In this document: positions 1-7,474 of the stretch, piece by piece
Position numbering within the stretch: position 1 is the first letter of the stretch
How the letters are laid out: each line of letters starts with the position of its first letter
Origin: an uncultured Lachnospiraceae bacterium
GTDB taxonomy: Bacteria; Bacillota; Clostridia; Lachnospirales; Lachnospiraceae
DNA: 10,972 nucleotides
NCBI GenBank assembly: GCA_958426095.1
Contig: CATZYB010000077.1
Span: forward strand, 1 to 10,972
Reading direction: 5' to 3'
Made by a program: the position numbers and the translations under genes
The notes under the pieces: model-generated
Seen by the model: the letters and a program-made list of their open reading frames with translations, nothing else
Database searches by the model: none
What the model was told of the DNA's origin: nothing

Positions 1-648
1 TTCAGCCGGCAGAGAATCCATAACGATGCAGTCTAACTTATCATTTTTAAGTTCCAGAGCTGCTTCCGCATATTTGCTGAACTGTTTTACTTCACATCCC
101 AGATCGTCTGTGCAATAAAAATCGCCTGTTGTTCCCATCTGAACACCGACAACAGTTCCTTCTTTTACATCTTCTACAGAGCCGATCTTTCCGGCATCCT
201 TTTTCACAACAACTACCTGTTTGGAAGTTGCATATTCAATAGTGAAATCCATCTCTTCCTGACGGTCCGGTGTTACAGAGATACCTGCTGCTGCAAAATC
301 AACAACGCCCTGCTGTACAGCCAGTAATGCGCCGTCGAAAGTCATATTCTGGATTTCCAGTTCTTTACCCATAGCTTTTGCGATTTCATTGGCGATATCC
401 ACATCCACGCCGATCACTGTCTCTCCATCTTCTGTATACTCATATGGAGCAAAACCTGCCTCTGTAGCCATGATCAATTTACCGGAATCTCCGGCTGCGG
501 CGCTTTCGCCTGCTGTCTCTGCGGTTGTTTCTGCTACTGTATCGGCAGTTGTTTCTGCTGCTTTTGTCTCTTCACTTTTGGAGCTGCAGCCAGCCATCAT
601 GGATACGGCCAGAGCCATCACACATGCTAAACTTACCATTTTTTTCAT
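1..648 (-). CDS. Amino-acid ABC transporter substrate-binding lipoprotein (3' end outside window)
   Basis: Partial gene: 216 codons are visible and the C-terminal part lies beyond base 1. The protein should be a lipid-anchored extracellular receptor that hands a polar amino acid to an ABC importer. Residues 1-21 form a lipoprotein signal (MKK, hydrophobic core, lipobox MAGC with Cys21). An Ala/Glu/Thr-rich linker follows at about 22-56. The family 3 solute-binding domain then starts, with GFAPYEY (65-71), GVDVDIANEIAKAMGK (80-95) and the later segment AGISVTPDRQEEMDFT, where the Arg-containing stretch usually contacts the ligand carboxylate. The ATG at 648 is preceded by a strong AGGAGGAG site. 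A sigma-A-like promoter lies upstream. The permease and ATPase genes are not in view and may follow beyond the left edge. The ligand cannot be told from sequence. The family is certain, the substrate is not. Confidence 0.93.
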   Translation of the reverse strand, partial: MKKMVSLACVMALAVSMMAGCSSKSEETKAAETTADTVAETTAETAGESAAAGDSGKLIMATEAGFAPYEYTEDGETVIGVDVDIANEIAKAMGKELEIQNMTFDGALLAVQQGVVDFAAAGISVTPDRQEEMDFTIEYATSKQVVVVKKDAGKIGSVEDVKEGTVVGVQMGTTGDFYCTDDLGCEVKQFSKYAEAALELKNDKLDCIVMDSLPAE

Positions 649-696
649 TGTTTCTCTCCTCCTGATATAATGATATCTAAATATTTAACATTCTAC

Positions 697-726
697 AGTA
701 TACAATGAATGGTCTGTAAAATGCAA
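697..726 (-). promoter_or_regulatory. Sigma-A-like promoter of the substrate-binding protein gene
   Basis: On the minus strand a -35 TTGCAT (721-726) and a -10 TATACT (697-702) are separated by 18 bases. This would start transcription near 690, about 40 bases before the ATG at 648. The upstream yigZ-like gene ends at 749 with no clear terminator, so some read-through is possible. Confidence 0.6.
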
Positions 727-748
727 GTATTTTCGCATAAAAATGCAC

Positions 749-1396
749 TCAAAATACAATAACCTCTCCATCGGCCGCGGCGCAATAACATTCTCCGATC
801 TTTTCTACTCCGGCTTTTCCGCTGGTTGCCTCCACGATCTCTTTGCAAAGCTGGTCAGCGTACCCATTTTCTATCAATATTTCTATAACGACGCGTTCCG
901 TATATTCCGTATTTACAGTAATCGCCCGACTCTTTCCAAGAATATACTGAATTTTTCCAATTCCGTTATAATCCGTATAAATTTTCATTCGACAGCTCAT
1001 AATTTTCTCTACGATCAGACTGTTTGCAAGCCCTTCCTGAACAGCCTGGCTATAAGCCCGCACAAGGCCACCTGTCCCTAAAAGAGTCCCGCCAAAATAC
1101 CGTGTAACGACAACACAGACATTATGAAGCCCTGCTCCAAGGAGTACATCCAGCATGGGTTTCCCAGCCGTTCCTGACGGTTCGCCGTCATCACTGCATC
1201 TGGAAATCTCATTTCTCTCTCCAATCACAAAGGCATGACAATTATGCCGGGCATCCCAATATTTCTTTTTTATCTTTTCTATAAACCTGACCGCGTCTTC
1301 TTCTGAATCAACCGGGCATACTGTTGCTATAAAACGGGATTTTTTTTCAACGATCTCGCCTTCACCGCCCCGATAAACAATTTTTATTCCATTCAT
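749..1396 (-). CDS. YigZ/IMPACT family protein (UPF0029)
   Basis: A 215-residue protein, the usual length of the bacterial YigZ family. The N-terminal IMPACT domain is clear: ARHNCHAFVIGE (49-60), SDDGEPSGTAGKPMLDVL (68-85) and VVVTRYFGGTLLGTGGLVRA (95-114). The C-terminal part, from about 140, fits the ferredoxin-like DUF1949 domain. Eukaryotic IMPACT regulates the kinase GCN2; the bacterial role is unsettled, with links to translation or nucleic-acid binding proposed. The reading frame stays open upstream to 1492, but I chose the ATG at 1396. It follows AAAGGA with 8 bases spacing, the conserved domain begins just after it, and the promoter at 1446-1474 would lie inside a longer gene. It is divergent from the penicillin-binding protein gene. 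Confidence 0.92.
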   Translation of the reverse strand: MNGIKIVYRGGEGEIVEKKSRFIATVCPVDSEEDAVRFIEKIKKKYWDARHNCHAFVIGERNEISRCSDDGEPSGTAGKPMLDVLLGAGLHNVCVVVTRYFGGTLLGTGGLVRAYSQAVQEGLANSLIVEKIMSCRMKIYTDYNGIGKIQYILGKSRAITVNTEYTERVVIEILIENGYADQLCKEIVEATSGKAGVEKIGECYCAAADGEVIVF

Positions 1397-1445
1397 TCTG
1401 TGATATCCTTTCACATTTATTTCACGTTTATATGATATATTAGAC

Positions 1446-1474
1446 AGTGTACCATTAAATCGGCGATAATTCAA
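1446..1474 (-). promoter_or_regulatory. Sigma-A-like promoter of the yigZ-family gene
   Basis: Minus strand: -35 TTGAAT (1469-1474), 17-base spacer, -10 TACACT (1446-1451) with an extended TGG just before it. Transcription would start near 1439, about 43 bases before the ATG at 1396. Confidence 0.6.
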
Positions 1475-1482
1475 AATTTTCT

Positions 1483-1511
1483 TTGCTTTCACTGCATATC
1501 TTTGTTATAAT
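1483..1511 (+). promoter_or_regulatory. Sigma-A-like promoter of the penicillin-binding protein gene
   Basis: Plus strand: a weak -35 TTGCTT (1483-1488), 17-base spacer, and a perfect -10 TATAAT (1506-1511) preceded by the extended -10 bases TG (1503-1504). Transcription would start near 1518, only a few bases before the AAAGGAGG ribosome site (1522-1529). Its -35 lies 8 bases from the -35 of the divergent yigZ promoter, so the two may compete for polymerase. Confidence 0.65.
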
Positions 1512-1539
1512 GTACATTTGTAAAGGAGGCTATAATTTT

Positions 1540-4104
1540 ATGGACTACAGTAAACACGGAACGCATAAAAAAGAAAAACACGTACGTTCTGATATCCCTA
1601 AAGCTAAGCACAAAGTCAGTTTTAATATATTCCGCATATTTATTTTCGCCTTAATTGCTATTGGTGTCATGGGTGTCGCCGCAGCCGTCGGAGGCTTGAG
1701 AGGTGTTTTGGACAGCGCCCCTCAGATCAGCGTGGAAGATGTTATTCCCGAAGGTTATAAGTCCTTTATCTATGACAGGGACGGCAACCTGCTGACCCAG
1801 CTTTATCAGCCGGAAACCAACCGGATCCAGGTCGGTATCGATGAGATACCGGAAGTTCTCCAAAATGCCTTTATCGCTCTGGAAGACGCACGTTTCAGAG
1901 AGCATAACGGTATTGACCCGAAAGGTATCGTCCGGGCCTTCGTTGTCGGTATTACCTCCGGCGACTTTTCCGAAGGCGCCAGTACGATCACTCAGCAGCT
2001 TCTGAAGATCAATGTTTTCGGCGGCGGTGATGAATCATCGCTTCTCTTAAAATTTAAACGTAAATTTCAGGAACAGTATCTCGCCCTTGAACTTGAAAAA
2101 ACCATGACCAAGGACCAGATTCTGGAAGCTTATTTAAATACCATCAATCTGGGCGCTTCCACCTATGGCGTTGAAGCTGCTTCCCAGAGATATTTCGGCA
2201 AATCCTGTTCCGAAGTCAATGCTTCCGAGGCGGCTGTTCTGGCCGGTATCGCCAAAAGCCCGACCTGGTATGACCCGATTTATTATCCGGAAAATAATAA
2301 AGAGCGCCGGGATAAAACCCTGGAGAATATGCTTGAGGAGGGCTATCTGACCCAGGAAGAATATGACGAGGCGATGGCTGACGACGTTTACACCCGTATC
2401 GCAGCCCATGCCGAAGAACAGAATGAAGAAAAAACGATCTTCACTTATTATGAAGATGCTGCGATCCGTCAGGTACTTCAGGACCTCCAGGATCAGCTTG
2501 GCTATACAGAAGATCAGGCCATCAACAAGCTTTACGGCGGAGGACTGAAAGTATATCTGGCTCAGGATAACCAGATGCAGAATATCGTTGATGAAGAATA
2601 TCATGATGATTCCAACTTTGGCTATCACAATGCTCTTGGCCTGAACTGGCGCTGCACCGTTCAGAAAGAAGACGGAAGCGTCGACAACTATGACCAGATA
2701 ACTATGCAGTACTGGTACTGGAACAACGAAGACTCCAGCTTCCGTCTGATTTACGATAGTGAGGACCAGGCCTGGAGTGATATCAATCATTATAAAGAAG
2801 CTTTGGGCATTACCGCTGAAAATACCCTTGCGGAAACCTTCGACCAGCCATACGCCCTCCAGTCCTCCTTTGTATTGATGGATCAGAGGACCGGCGAGGT
2901 CAAAGCCATTGCCGGAGGACGAAATGAAAAGAAGGAAAGTTTATCCTTCAGCCGTGAAACCCAGTCTACCCGTCAGCCTGGTTCCTGTTTCAAAGTTCTC
3001 GGATGTTATCTTCCGGGGCTTGATGCGGCCGGACTGACACTGGCAAGTACAAAAAATGATGCGCCGTACACAACGCCATCCGGTTATACTCCAAGCAACT
3101 GGTATTCCGGTTACTGGGGACTGACAACCGTGCGTAAAGCCATTACCCAGTCCATGAACGTTGTAACGACCAAATTCTTCGTAGAAGACGTTACGCCGGA
3201 ACTGGCCATTGACTATTGCCGTAAACTTGGTATTACCACTTTAACCGACAGTGACTATGTAGAATCCTTCGCCCTCGGTGGTTTAACTTATGGTGTAACC
3301 AACCTGGAAATGACCGGAGCTTACGCCGCTATTGCCAATGGCGGCAAATATGTCCGTCCAGTATTTTATTCCAAAGTCGTTGACAGAGACGGCAACGTCC
3401 TTCTCGACAACACGACTCCGGAAGGCGAACAGGTGATTAAAGAGTCTACAGCTTACTTGCTGACCAGTGCCATGCAGGATGTTGTAACTCAGGGAACAGG
3501 TACTTCCTGTCAGACCTATGACGGCATGGATATCGCCGGTAAAACCGGTACGACCAGTGACAGTAAGGACCTTTGGTTTGTGGGTTATACCCCATATCTG
3601 ACCGCCGGTATCTGGCTCGGTTACGACCAGAGCTACTCCATGGAAGGCCAGTTAAACGAAACAGAACATGAACTTTTATGGGCGAAGATCATGCGCCGTA
3701 TTAATGCAGAATGCGGCTATGAACCGACATCCTTTACTGTTCCGGATTCCGTAGGCACACGAACAGTCTGCTCCAAATCCGGTAAGCTTGTAGGTACTTC
3801 CGTATGTACACCGATCACTGAATACTTTGATCTGAATTCTCTGCCAAGCGGCTACTGTAACGACCATGTCGGTGCAACGATCTGTAATGTCTGCGGCGGA
3901 CTTGCTGGTCCGAATTCTCCAAGCACAACGTACAGAGAGTATAGTTCTTCATCAGAGATTCCAACATATACATGCAGATGCGAACCGGAAACCGAAACAG
4001 AAGAAAGTGAAACAACTTCCTCTTCGGAGCCGAATACAACGCCGCCGGCCACCGAACCGTCGGTGACGCCAACCGATCCTACCGCTCCAACGCCGGTAGG
4101 CTGA
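1540..4104 (+). CDS. Bifunctional class A penicillin-binding protein (PBP1A-like)
   Basis: An 854-residue membrane-anchored enzyme that polymerises and cross-links peptidoglycan outside the membrane. Order: basic cytoplasmic tail (1-27), membrane helix (about 28-50), GT51 glycosyltransferase with EDARFREHNG (115-124, catalytic Glu115) and GASTITQQL (146-154), then the transpeptidase. The transpeptidase shows the three active-site motifs: SxxK as SCFK (Ser482, Lys485), SxN as SMN (538-540) and KTG (668-670). After the catalytic domain come seven cysteines between 744 and 814, including CxxC (782-785) and CxC (812-814), and then a Glu/Thr/Ser/Pro-rich tail to the end. I chose the ATG at 1540 because AAAGGAGG precedes it by 10 bases. 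The upstream in-frame ATG at 1483 lies in the promoter. It is a single-gene unit, ending at a hairpin terminator. The cell-wall role is certain. Whether it serves vegetative growth or sporulation is not shown. Confidence 0.96.
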   Translation: MDYSKHGTHKKEKHVRSDIPKAKHKVSFNIFRIFIFALIAIGVMGVAAAVGGLRGVLDSAPQISVEDVIPEGYKSFIYDRDGNLLTQLYQPETNRIQVGIDEIPEVLQNAFIALEDARFREHNGIDPKGIVRAFVVGITSGDFSEGASTITQQLLKINVFGGGDESSLLLKFKRKFQEQYLALELEKTMTKDQILEAYLNTINLGASTYGVEAASQRYFGKSCSEVNASEAAVLAGIAKSPTWYDPIYYPENNKERRDKTLENMLEEGYLTQEEYDEAMADDVYTRIAAHAEEQNEEKTIFTYYEDAAIRQVLQDLQDQLGYTEDQAINKLYGGGLKVYLAQDNQMQNIVDEEYHDDSNFGYHNALGLNWRCTVQKEDGSVDNYDQITMQYWYWNNEDSSFRLIYDSEDQAWSDINHYKEALGITAENTLAETFDQPYALQSSFVLMDQRTGEVKAIAGGRNEKKESLSFSRETQSTRQPGSCFKVLGCYLPGLDAAGLTLASTKNDAPYTTPSGYTPSNWYSGYWGLTTVRKAITQSMNVVTTKFFVEDVTPELAIDYCRKLGITTLTDSDYVESFALGGLTYGVTNLEMTGAYAAIANGGKYVRPVFYSKVVDRDGNVLLDNTTPEGEQVIKESTAYLLTSAMQDVVTQGTGTSCQTYDGMDIAGKTGTTSDSKDLWFVGYTPYLTAGIWLGYDQSYSMEGQLNETEHELLWAKIMRRINAECGYEPTSFTVPDSVGTRTVCSKSGKLVGTSVCTPITEYFDLNSLPSGYCNDHVGATICNVCGGLAGPNSPSTTYREYSSSSEIPTYTCRCEPETETEESETTSSSEPNTTPPATEPSVTPTDPTAPTPVG

Positions 4105-4118
4105 TAATTAAAGTAAAA

Positions 4119-4152
4119 GGCCTGAATTTTAAAAAAATTCAGGTCTTTTTTT
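4119..4152. terminator. Bidirectional Rho-independent terminator between convergent genes
   Basis: A 10-base perfect stem (4121-4130 with 4134-4143, loop AAA) extends by two more pairs (4119-4120 with 4144-4145, one G-U). A run of seven T follows on the plus strand (4146-4152). On the minus strand the same stem is followed by a T-rich stretch, so it can also end spoVAE transcripts. Confidence 0.93.
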
Positions 4153-4158
4153 GATACT

Positions 4159-4515
4159 TTATTTTTTCATCTTCGGGTTAAAAATCAGGGACGCCAGATA
4201 AGATATCAGAAGCGAAGCACTGATCCCTATTGAAGAAGCATTAAATCCACCTTTAAATACGCCGATAAATCCTTCTTCATTAATAGCGTTTCGAACGCCT
4301 TCCCACAGGGTATAACCAAATCCGCAAAGAGGCACAGTAGCTCCCGCTCCGGCAAAATCCACCAGCGGCTTATAAATACCCAACACACCAGCAGTGATAC
4401 CCAGACAAACAAGCAATACCATGATTCTTCCCGGAAGCAATTTCGTCCGGTCCATCAAAATCTGAACCAGCCCGCAGATCAAACCGCCCACGAGAAATGC
4501 TTTGACAAACATCAT
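4159..4515 (-). CDS. spoVAE: Stage V sporulation protein AE (SpoVAE/SpoVAEB type)
   Basis: A 118-residue membrane protein of the SpoVAC/SpoVAE family, part of the SpoVA channel that moves Ca-dipicolinic acid into the forespore and out at germination. Hydrophobic segments lie at about 4-20, 31-48, 52-70 and 95-112. It shares with SpoVAC of this window the pattern KAF-x-x-GG near the start and the core FAGAG-x-x-VP-x-x-GF (54-67 here), so the two are paralogues. The frame stays open upstream, but I chose the ATG at 4515: AAGGAAG lies 6 bases before it, and the length matches the family (about 116). A second ATG follows directly and could also serve. Unlike in B. subtilis, it is separated from spoVAD by an aminotransferase gene and that gene's terminator, so it probably needs its own promoter. 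No spoVAEA or spoVAF follows. Confidence 0.93.
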   Translation of the reverse strand: MMFVKAFLVGGLICGLVQILMDRTKLLPGRIMVLLVCLGITAGVLGIYKPLVDFAGAGATVPLCGFGYTLWEGVRNAINEEGFIGVFKGGFNASSIGISASLLISYLASLIFNPKMKK

Positions 4516-4533
4516 TTTAATCTTCCTTTCCAT

Positions 4534-4553
4534 CCCGCAGTCTGAGCTGCGGG
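4534..4553 (-). promoter_or_regulatory. Stem-loop in the spoVAE leader, just before the ribosome site
   Basis: A perfect 7-base inverted repeat, CCCGCAG / CTGCGGG, with a 6-base loop lies 6 bases upstream of AAGGAAG (4521-4527). If the candidate promoter at 4564-4592 is right, the stem begins about 4 bases from the RNA 5' end, a position typical of RNA-stabilising 5' hairpins. No T-run suited to minus-strand termination follows it. Confidence 0.5.
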
Positions 4554-4563
4554 CTTTTATGGA

Positions 4564-4592
4564 AAGTATGCGCAGAATCCGCTGTAATATAC
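4564..4592 (-). promoter_or_regulatory. Candidate sigma-G-type promoter of spoVAE
   Basis: Minus strand: GTATA (4588-4592), 17-base spacer, CATACTT (4564-4570). This fits the B. subtilis sigma-G consensus (GNATR, 17-18 bases, CATNNTA) apart from the last base. The expected start near 4557 gives a leader of about 40 bases. A motif match alone is weak; the support is that spoVAE lies beyond a terminator and should need a forespore promoter. Confidence 0.4.
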
Positions 4593-4595
4593 TCA

Positions 4596-4630
4596 GGCGG
4601 ACTGTGTTCAAAAAGAACGATGGGCCCGCC
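4596..4630. repeat. Imperfect inverted repeat upstream of spoVAE
   Basis: GGCGG (4596-4600) pairs with CCGCC (4626-4630), and an inner GTTC/GAAC stem closes a 5-base A loop. Between the two stems there is a mismatched internal loop. It sits between the aminotransferase terminator and the candidate spoVAE promoter. The function is unknown; it could be a secondary terminator stem, but no T-run follows on the minus strand. Confidence 0.4.
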
Positions 4631-4646
4631 TTGAACTTCATGTACA

Positions 4647-4695
4647 ATAAAAACGCCTGCCCCAGTCCAGAAATATTTTCTGAAAAAGAACAGGC
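4647..4695 (-). terminator. Rho-independent terminator of the aminotransferase gene
   Basis: On the minus strand an 8-base stem (4688-4695 with 4655-4662, containing two G-U pairs) encloses a smaller perfect hairpin CAGAAA/TTTCTG (4670-4684). A T-rich run (4653 down to 4646) follows. The stem starts 12 bases after the aminotransferase stop codon, as expected for a terminator. Confidence 0.75.
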
Positions 4696-4707
4696 ATGCC
4701 GCTGAGA

Positions 4708-5877
4708 TTATTTTATAATTCCGCTTTCATCGATAATCCGTACGATCTTTTCCATTGTCGGGACATCCCGCACCAGAGCAAAACGAACATAACCTTCACC
4801 AAGGCTACCGAAACTGCTTCCCGGTGTACAGAGTACTCCGGCCTTTTCCGCCAGTTCCATACAAAACTGATCCGAGGATTCATATCCTTCAGGAATCGGA
4901 GCCCATGCAAACATGGTCCCCTCGCTGTCCGGAACATTCCAGCCGATACTGCGTAATCCTCCGCAAAGCGCATGATTTCGACGCTCATATTCCTCACATT
5001 GGGCCAGAACTGCGTCCTGCGGACCATTTAAAGCGGCAACGGCGCCATACTGTACCGGTTTGAATACACCGTAATCAATCTGAGAACGAACCGTCTTAAA
5101 CTTATTGACAATCTCTTTATTCCCTACGACAAAGGAAATCCGGGCTCCGGTCAGATTATAGGATTTTGACAGAGAATAAAATTCCACGCCGACATCCTTC
5201 GCCCCTTCATAGGCTAAGAAGGAACCGCCCTTTCTTCCTCCGTAAATGATATCCGAGTAAGCATTATCATGCAGTACAATGATCTCATATTTCTCCGCAA
5301 AGCGGATAAGTTCTTCGTACATCGTATCATTGGCCGTCACACAGACTGGATTCAGCGGATAAGAAACAATGATAAATTTCGCTTTCTTTGCCACATCCTC
5401 TGGAATACTGTCAAAATCCGGCATGAAGTGATTGTCCGGATGCAGATCGTAGGTCACCGTCTTTGCCCCGCACAGAAATGGACCGACCGAAAAGATCGGA
5501 TACCCCGGATTCGGCACAAGCACGATATCCCCCGCATCACACAGCGCCATGGCAATATGGGCAATCCCCTCCTGAGAACCATTGATCGACATGATTTCAT
5601 CATGTTCAATATGTACACCATATCGCCGTTCATAATGTCCGGCCACCGCATCTAAAAGTTCCGGCATATCCACCAGAGAATACTTATAGTTTTCCGGATC
5701 CTCGCAGGCTTTACAAAAAGCCTCCATCACGTGGGGAGCCGGTTTAAAGTCCGGCGTTCCCACGGACAGATTATAAACTTCTCTTCCCTGACGCAGAAGT
5801 TCTTCTTTCTTTTCATTTAAAATGGCAAATATTCCCGCCTCAAAGCTGTCAAGACGCTCGGCAAAATGGAATTTCAT
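4708..5877 (-). CDS. PLP-dependent class I/II aminotransferase, LL-diaminopimelate aminotransferase-like
   Basis: A 389-residue fold-type I PLP enzyme. With numbering from the upstream ATG at 5883, the key residues are the Schiff-base Lys240 in SLSKSYNLTGAR, the PLP-binding Asn178 (NP motif), Asp206 and Tyr209 in HDNAYSD, Arg248, and the substrate-carboxylate Arg367 in YVRFAL. I start it at the second ATG (5877): AAGGAG (5886-5891) is 8 bases away, versus 2 bases for the ATG at 5883. The style resembles the DapL-like group (NPGYP, GxR after the Lys), so an amino donor role in lysine or other amino-acid metabolism is likely, but the substrate cannot be read from sequence. It lies between spoVAD and spoVAE, with its own strong promoter in the spoVAD 3' end and its own terminator. 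That suggests vegetative expression plus possible read-through from spoVA. Confidence 0.9.
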   Translation of the reverse strand: MKFHFAERLDSFEAGIFAILNEKKEELLRQGREVYNLSVGTPDFKPAPHVMEAFCKACEDPENYKYSLVDMPELLDAVAGHYERRYGVHIEHDEIMSINGSQEGIAHIAMALCDAGDIVLVPNPGYPIFSVGPFLCGAKTVTYDLHPDNHFMPDFDSIPEDVAKKAKFIIVSYPLNPVCVTANDTMYEELIRFAEKYEIIVLHDNAYSDIIYGGRKGGSFLAYEGAKDVGVEFYSLSKSYNLTGARISFVVGNKEIVNKFKTVRSQIDYGVFKPVQYGAVAALNGPQDAVLAQCEEYERRNHALCGGLRSIGWNVPDSEGTMFAWAPIPEGYESSDQFCMELAEKAGVLCTPGSSFGSLGEGYVRFALVRDVPTMEKIVRIIDESGIIK

Positions 5878-5914
5878 CGTCATCGCTCCTTCAACATTTT
5901 ATCCTGATGTATCT

Positions 5915-5943
5915 ATTATAGACCAACCATCACGCCTTTTCAA
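5915..5943 (-). promoter_or_regulatory. Strong sigma-A-like promoter of the aminotransferase gene
   Basis: Minus strand: -35 TTGAAA (5938-5943), exactly 17 bases, then a perfect -10 TATAAT (5915-5920). The -35 lies within the last codons of spoVAD. Transcription should start near 5908, about 30 bases before the ATG at 5877. Confidence 0.75.
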
Positions 5944-6967
5944 GCACTACGCCATGGGCAATTCCCGGAATACTCAGTCCCTCATTGAAACTGATTTTTG
6001 ACAAAAGCGCCCCTGTCGGCACAAAAAGCACGCGCTTCCATTTTCCGGTTTCCATCTGATTCATGATGTAGCTGCACAATGTGACCGCCGAACATCCGCA
6101 GCCGCTGCCGCCCGCATGAGTATCCTGAGTTTCATGATCAAAGATCTCTATACCGCAGTCCATATGACTGCCCTCGATTTCAAAACCTTCTTCCCGCATC
6201 AGCTCAAATAAAATCTTTTGACCAATGGTCCCCAAATCCCCTGTAATGATCCGGTCGTAGTCCTCTGCTTTGCGTCCCATATCCTTCAAATGACTGGAAA
6301 TGACAAAGGCGGCCGCCGGCGCCATACAGGCCCCCATATTCTGAGAATCCTTAATGCCATAATCAATGATCTTTCCTGTCGTAACAGCAGCGATACGCAC
6401 ACACTTTTCCGCCGCCTGCTCCGAACATTCTTTTGAATTTTCCAGAATAACCGCGCCGCTGCCCGTCACCGTCCATGTAGCCGCCAACGACCTTTGATTC
6501 CCATAGCCAAGAGGAAATCGAAACTGTTTTTCCGCACTGGCAAAGTGACTGGATGTAACCGCCGCTACCCGGTCTGCAAAGCCGCCGTCAATAGCCATAG
6601 ATGCCAGACTTAAAGATTCTCCCATGGTTGAACAGGCTCCGTAAAGTCCGAAATGGGGAATCTGGAGTTCCATCAGACCAAAGGAACTGGCAATCGTCTG
6701 CCCCAATAAATCTCCGGCGAAAATGTATTCCACATCCTCCGGCCGCAAAAACGCCTTATCCAGCGCTTTTGAGACGGCTGTATACTGGAGTTCCCCTTCA
6801 GCTTCTTCCCAGCTGTCCCGTCCCATCATCGGATCCTCACACACAGTATCAAAATAACCGCCCAACGGTCCTTCTGCTTCTTTTTGTCCGACAACCGCCG
6901 CATAGCTGCGGATAAGCGGCGGCTTTTCAAAAATCACCGTATACCTTCCCTGTCTTTTCTTTGCCAT
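5930..6967 (-). CDS. spoVAD: Stage V sporulation protein AD
   Basis: A 345-residue protein matching SpoVAD (about 338 residues in Bacillus). This is a soluble, thiolase/ketosynthase-fold subunit of the SpoVA complex that binds dipicolinic acid on the spore inner membrane. Visible marks are the N-terminal basic stretch, the AGDLLGQ segment (84-90) and GLYGACSTMGESL (107-119), with Cys112 at the place of the thiolase active-site Cys. Near the C-terminus come DTHAGGSGCGCSA and GALLSK. It probably has no acyl-transfer activity; dipicolinate binding is what is known for the family. The ATG at 6967 follows AGGAGG with 7 bases spacing. It lies 47 bases downstream of spoVAC with no terminator between, so it is co-transcribed. 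Its last codons overlap the aminotransferase promoter. Confidence 0.96.
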   Translation of the reverse strand: MAKKRQGRYTVIFEKPPLIRSYAAVVGQKEAEGPLGGYFDTVCEDPMMGRDSWEEAEGELQYTAVSKALDKAFLRPEDVEYIFAGDLLGQTIASSFGLMELQIPHFGLYGACSTMGESLSLASMAIDGGFADRVAAVTSSHFASAEKQFRFPLGYGNQRSLAATWTVTGSGAVILENSKECSEQAAEKCVRIAAVTTGKIIDYGIKDSQNMGACMAPAAAFVISSHLKDMGRKAEDYDRIITGDLGTIGQKILFELMREEGFEIEGSHMDCGIEIFDHETQDTHAGGSGCGCSAVTLCSYIMNQMETGKWKRVLFVPTGALLSKISFNEGLSIPGIAHGVVLEKA

Positions 6968-7014
6968 AAATATGCCTCCTGTCCCATATCAATGCACATC
7001 CTCAAATATCTCTT

Positions 7015-7461
7015 TCAGACAAACCCTATACTCGTTAGGATCCAATAGATCATCCCAAAAAACCAGCTCGTCACAATACCATATAAAATGACCGGTCCTG
7101 CAATATTAAATATCTGGCTGCCGATACCAAAGACCTGGCCTTCTCGCTTAAATTCAATGGCGCAGGAAGCCACTGAATTGGCAAAACCAGTAATCGGCAC
7201 CAAATATCCGGCCCCGGCAAACTTTGTTATTGGCCCGACCAGATTAAAACCCGTCAAAAGAACACTGGCTAAGATCAAAATAAGTGTTGTATAATTATTG
7301 GCCAGAGTGTGCATCATTCCCTGGGATTTAAACCAGACACACAGACACTGGCCAATAACACAGATAATCCCGCCGCTAACAAAGGCTTTGCAAAATGACA
7401 GCCAGCCGTTAACTTTCGGGGTCACATTTTCCACGTACTTCTGATATTCTTTTTTCTCCAC
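7015..7461 (-). CDS. spoVAC: Stage V sporulation protein AC
   Basis: A 148-residue integral membrane protein. SpoVAC is the mechanosensitive channel subunit of the SpoVA system that lets dipicolinic acid cross the spore inner membrane. The polar N-terminus (1-20) includes YVENVTPK. Hydrophobic segments follow at about 23-43, 57-77, 82-103 and 117-145, with the family core FAGAGYLVPITGFANSV (81-97) and the charged loop EFKREG. The start is GTG at 7461: AAGGAGG lies 8 bases before it. That ribosome site overlaps the spoVAB stop codon (7475-7477), so translation is probably coupled. No ATG nearby gives a comparable N-terminus. Confidence 0.96.
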   Translation of the reverse strand: MEKKEYQKYVENVTPKVNGWLSFCKAFVSGGIICVIGQCLCVWFKSQGMMHTLANNYTTLILILASVLLTGFNLVGPITKFAGAGYLVPITGFANSVASCAIEFKREGQVFGIGSQIFNIAGPVILYGIVTSWFFGMIYWILTSIGFV

Positions 7462-7474
7462 TCAAATCTCCTCC

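Noticed and set aside
725..748. Inverted A/T-rich repeat after the yigZ-family gene as a terminator
   Set aside because: GCATTTT/AAAATAC pairs with a mismatch and little GC, and no T-run follows in the right place. It overlaps the next gene's -35 region, so I do not call a terminator.
743..1081. Plus-strand reading frame opposite the yigZ-family gene
   Set aside because: It lies wholly antisense to a gene with clear conserved motifs, has no good ribosome site, and its translation resembles no family. The other open frames opposite the penicillin-binding protein, aminotransferase, spoVA and dehydrogenase genes were rejected for the same reason.
1397..1492. A longer yigZ-family protein starting at 1492
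   Set aside because: The extension is not conserved in character, runs through both divergent promoters, and has no ribosome site at its start. The ATG at 1396 has one and gives the family length.
4516..4647. A longer SpoVAE with a 44-residue N-terminal extension from 4647
   Set aside because: The extension crosses the two leader hairpins and the promoter candidate, is not membrane-like in the SpoVA manner, and lacks a ribosome site. The ATG at 4515 has one.
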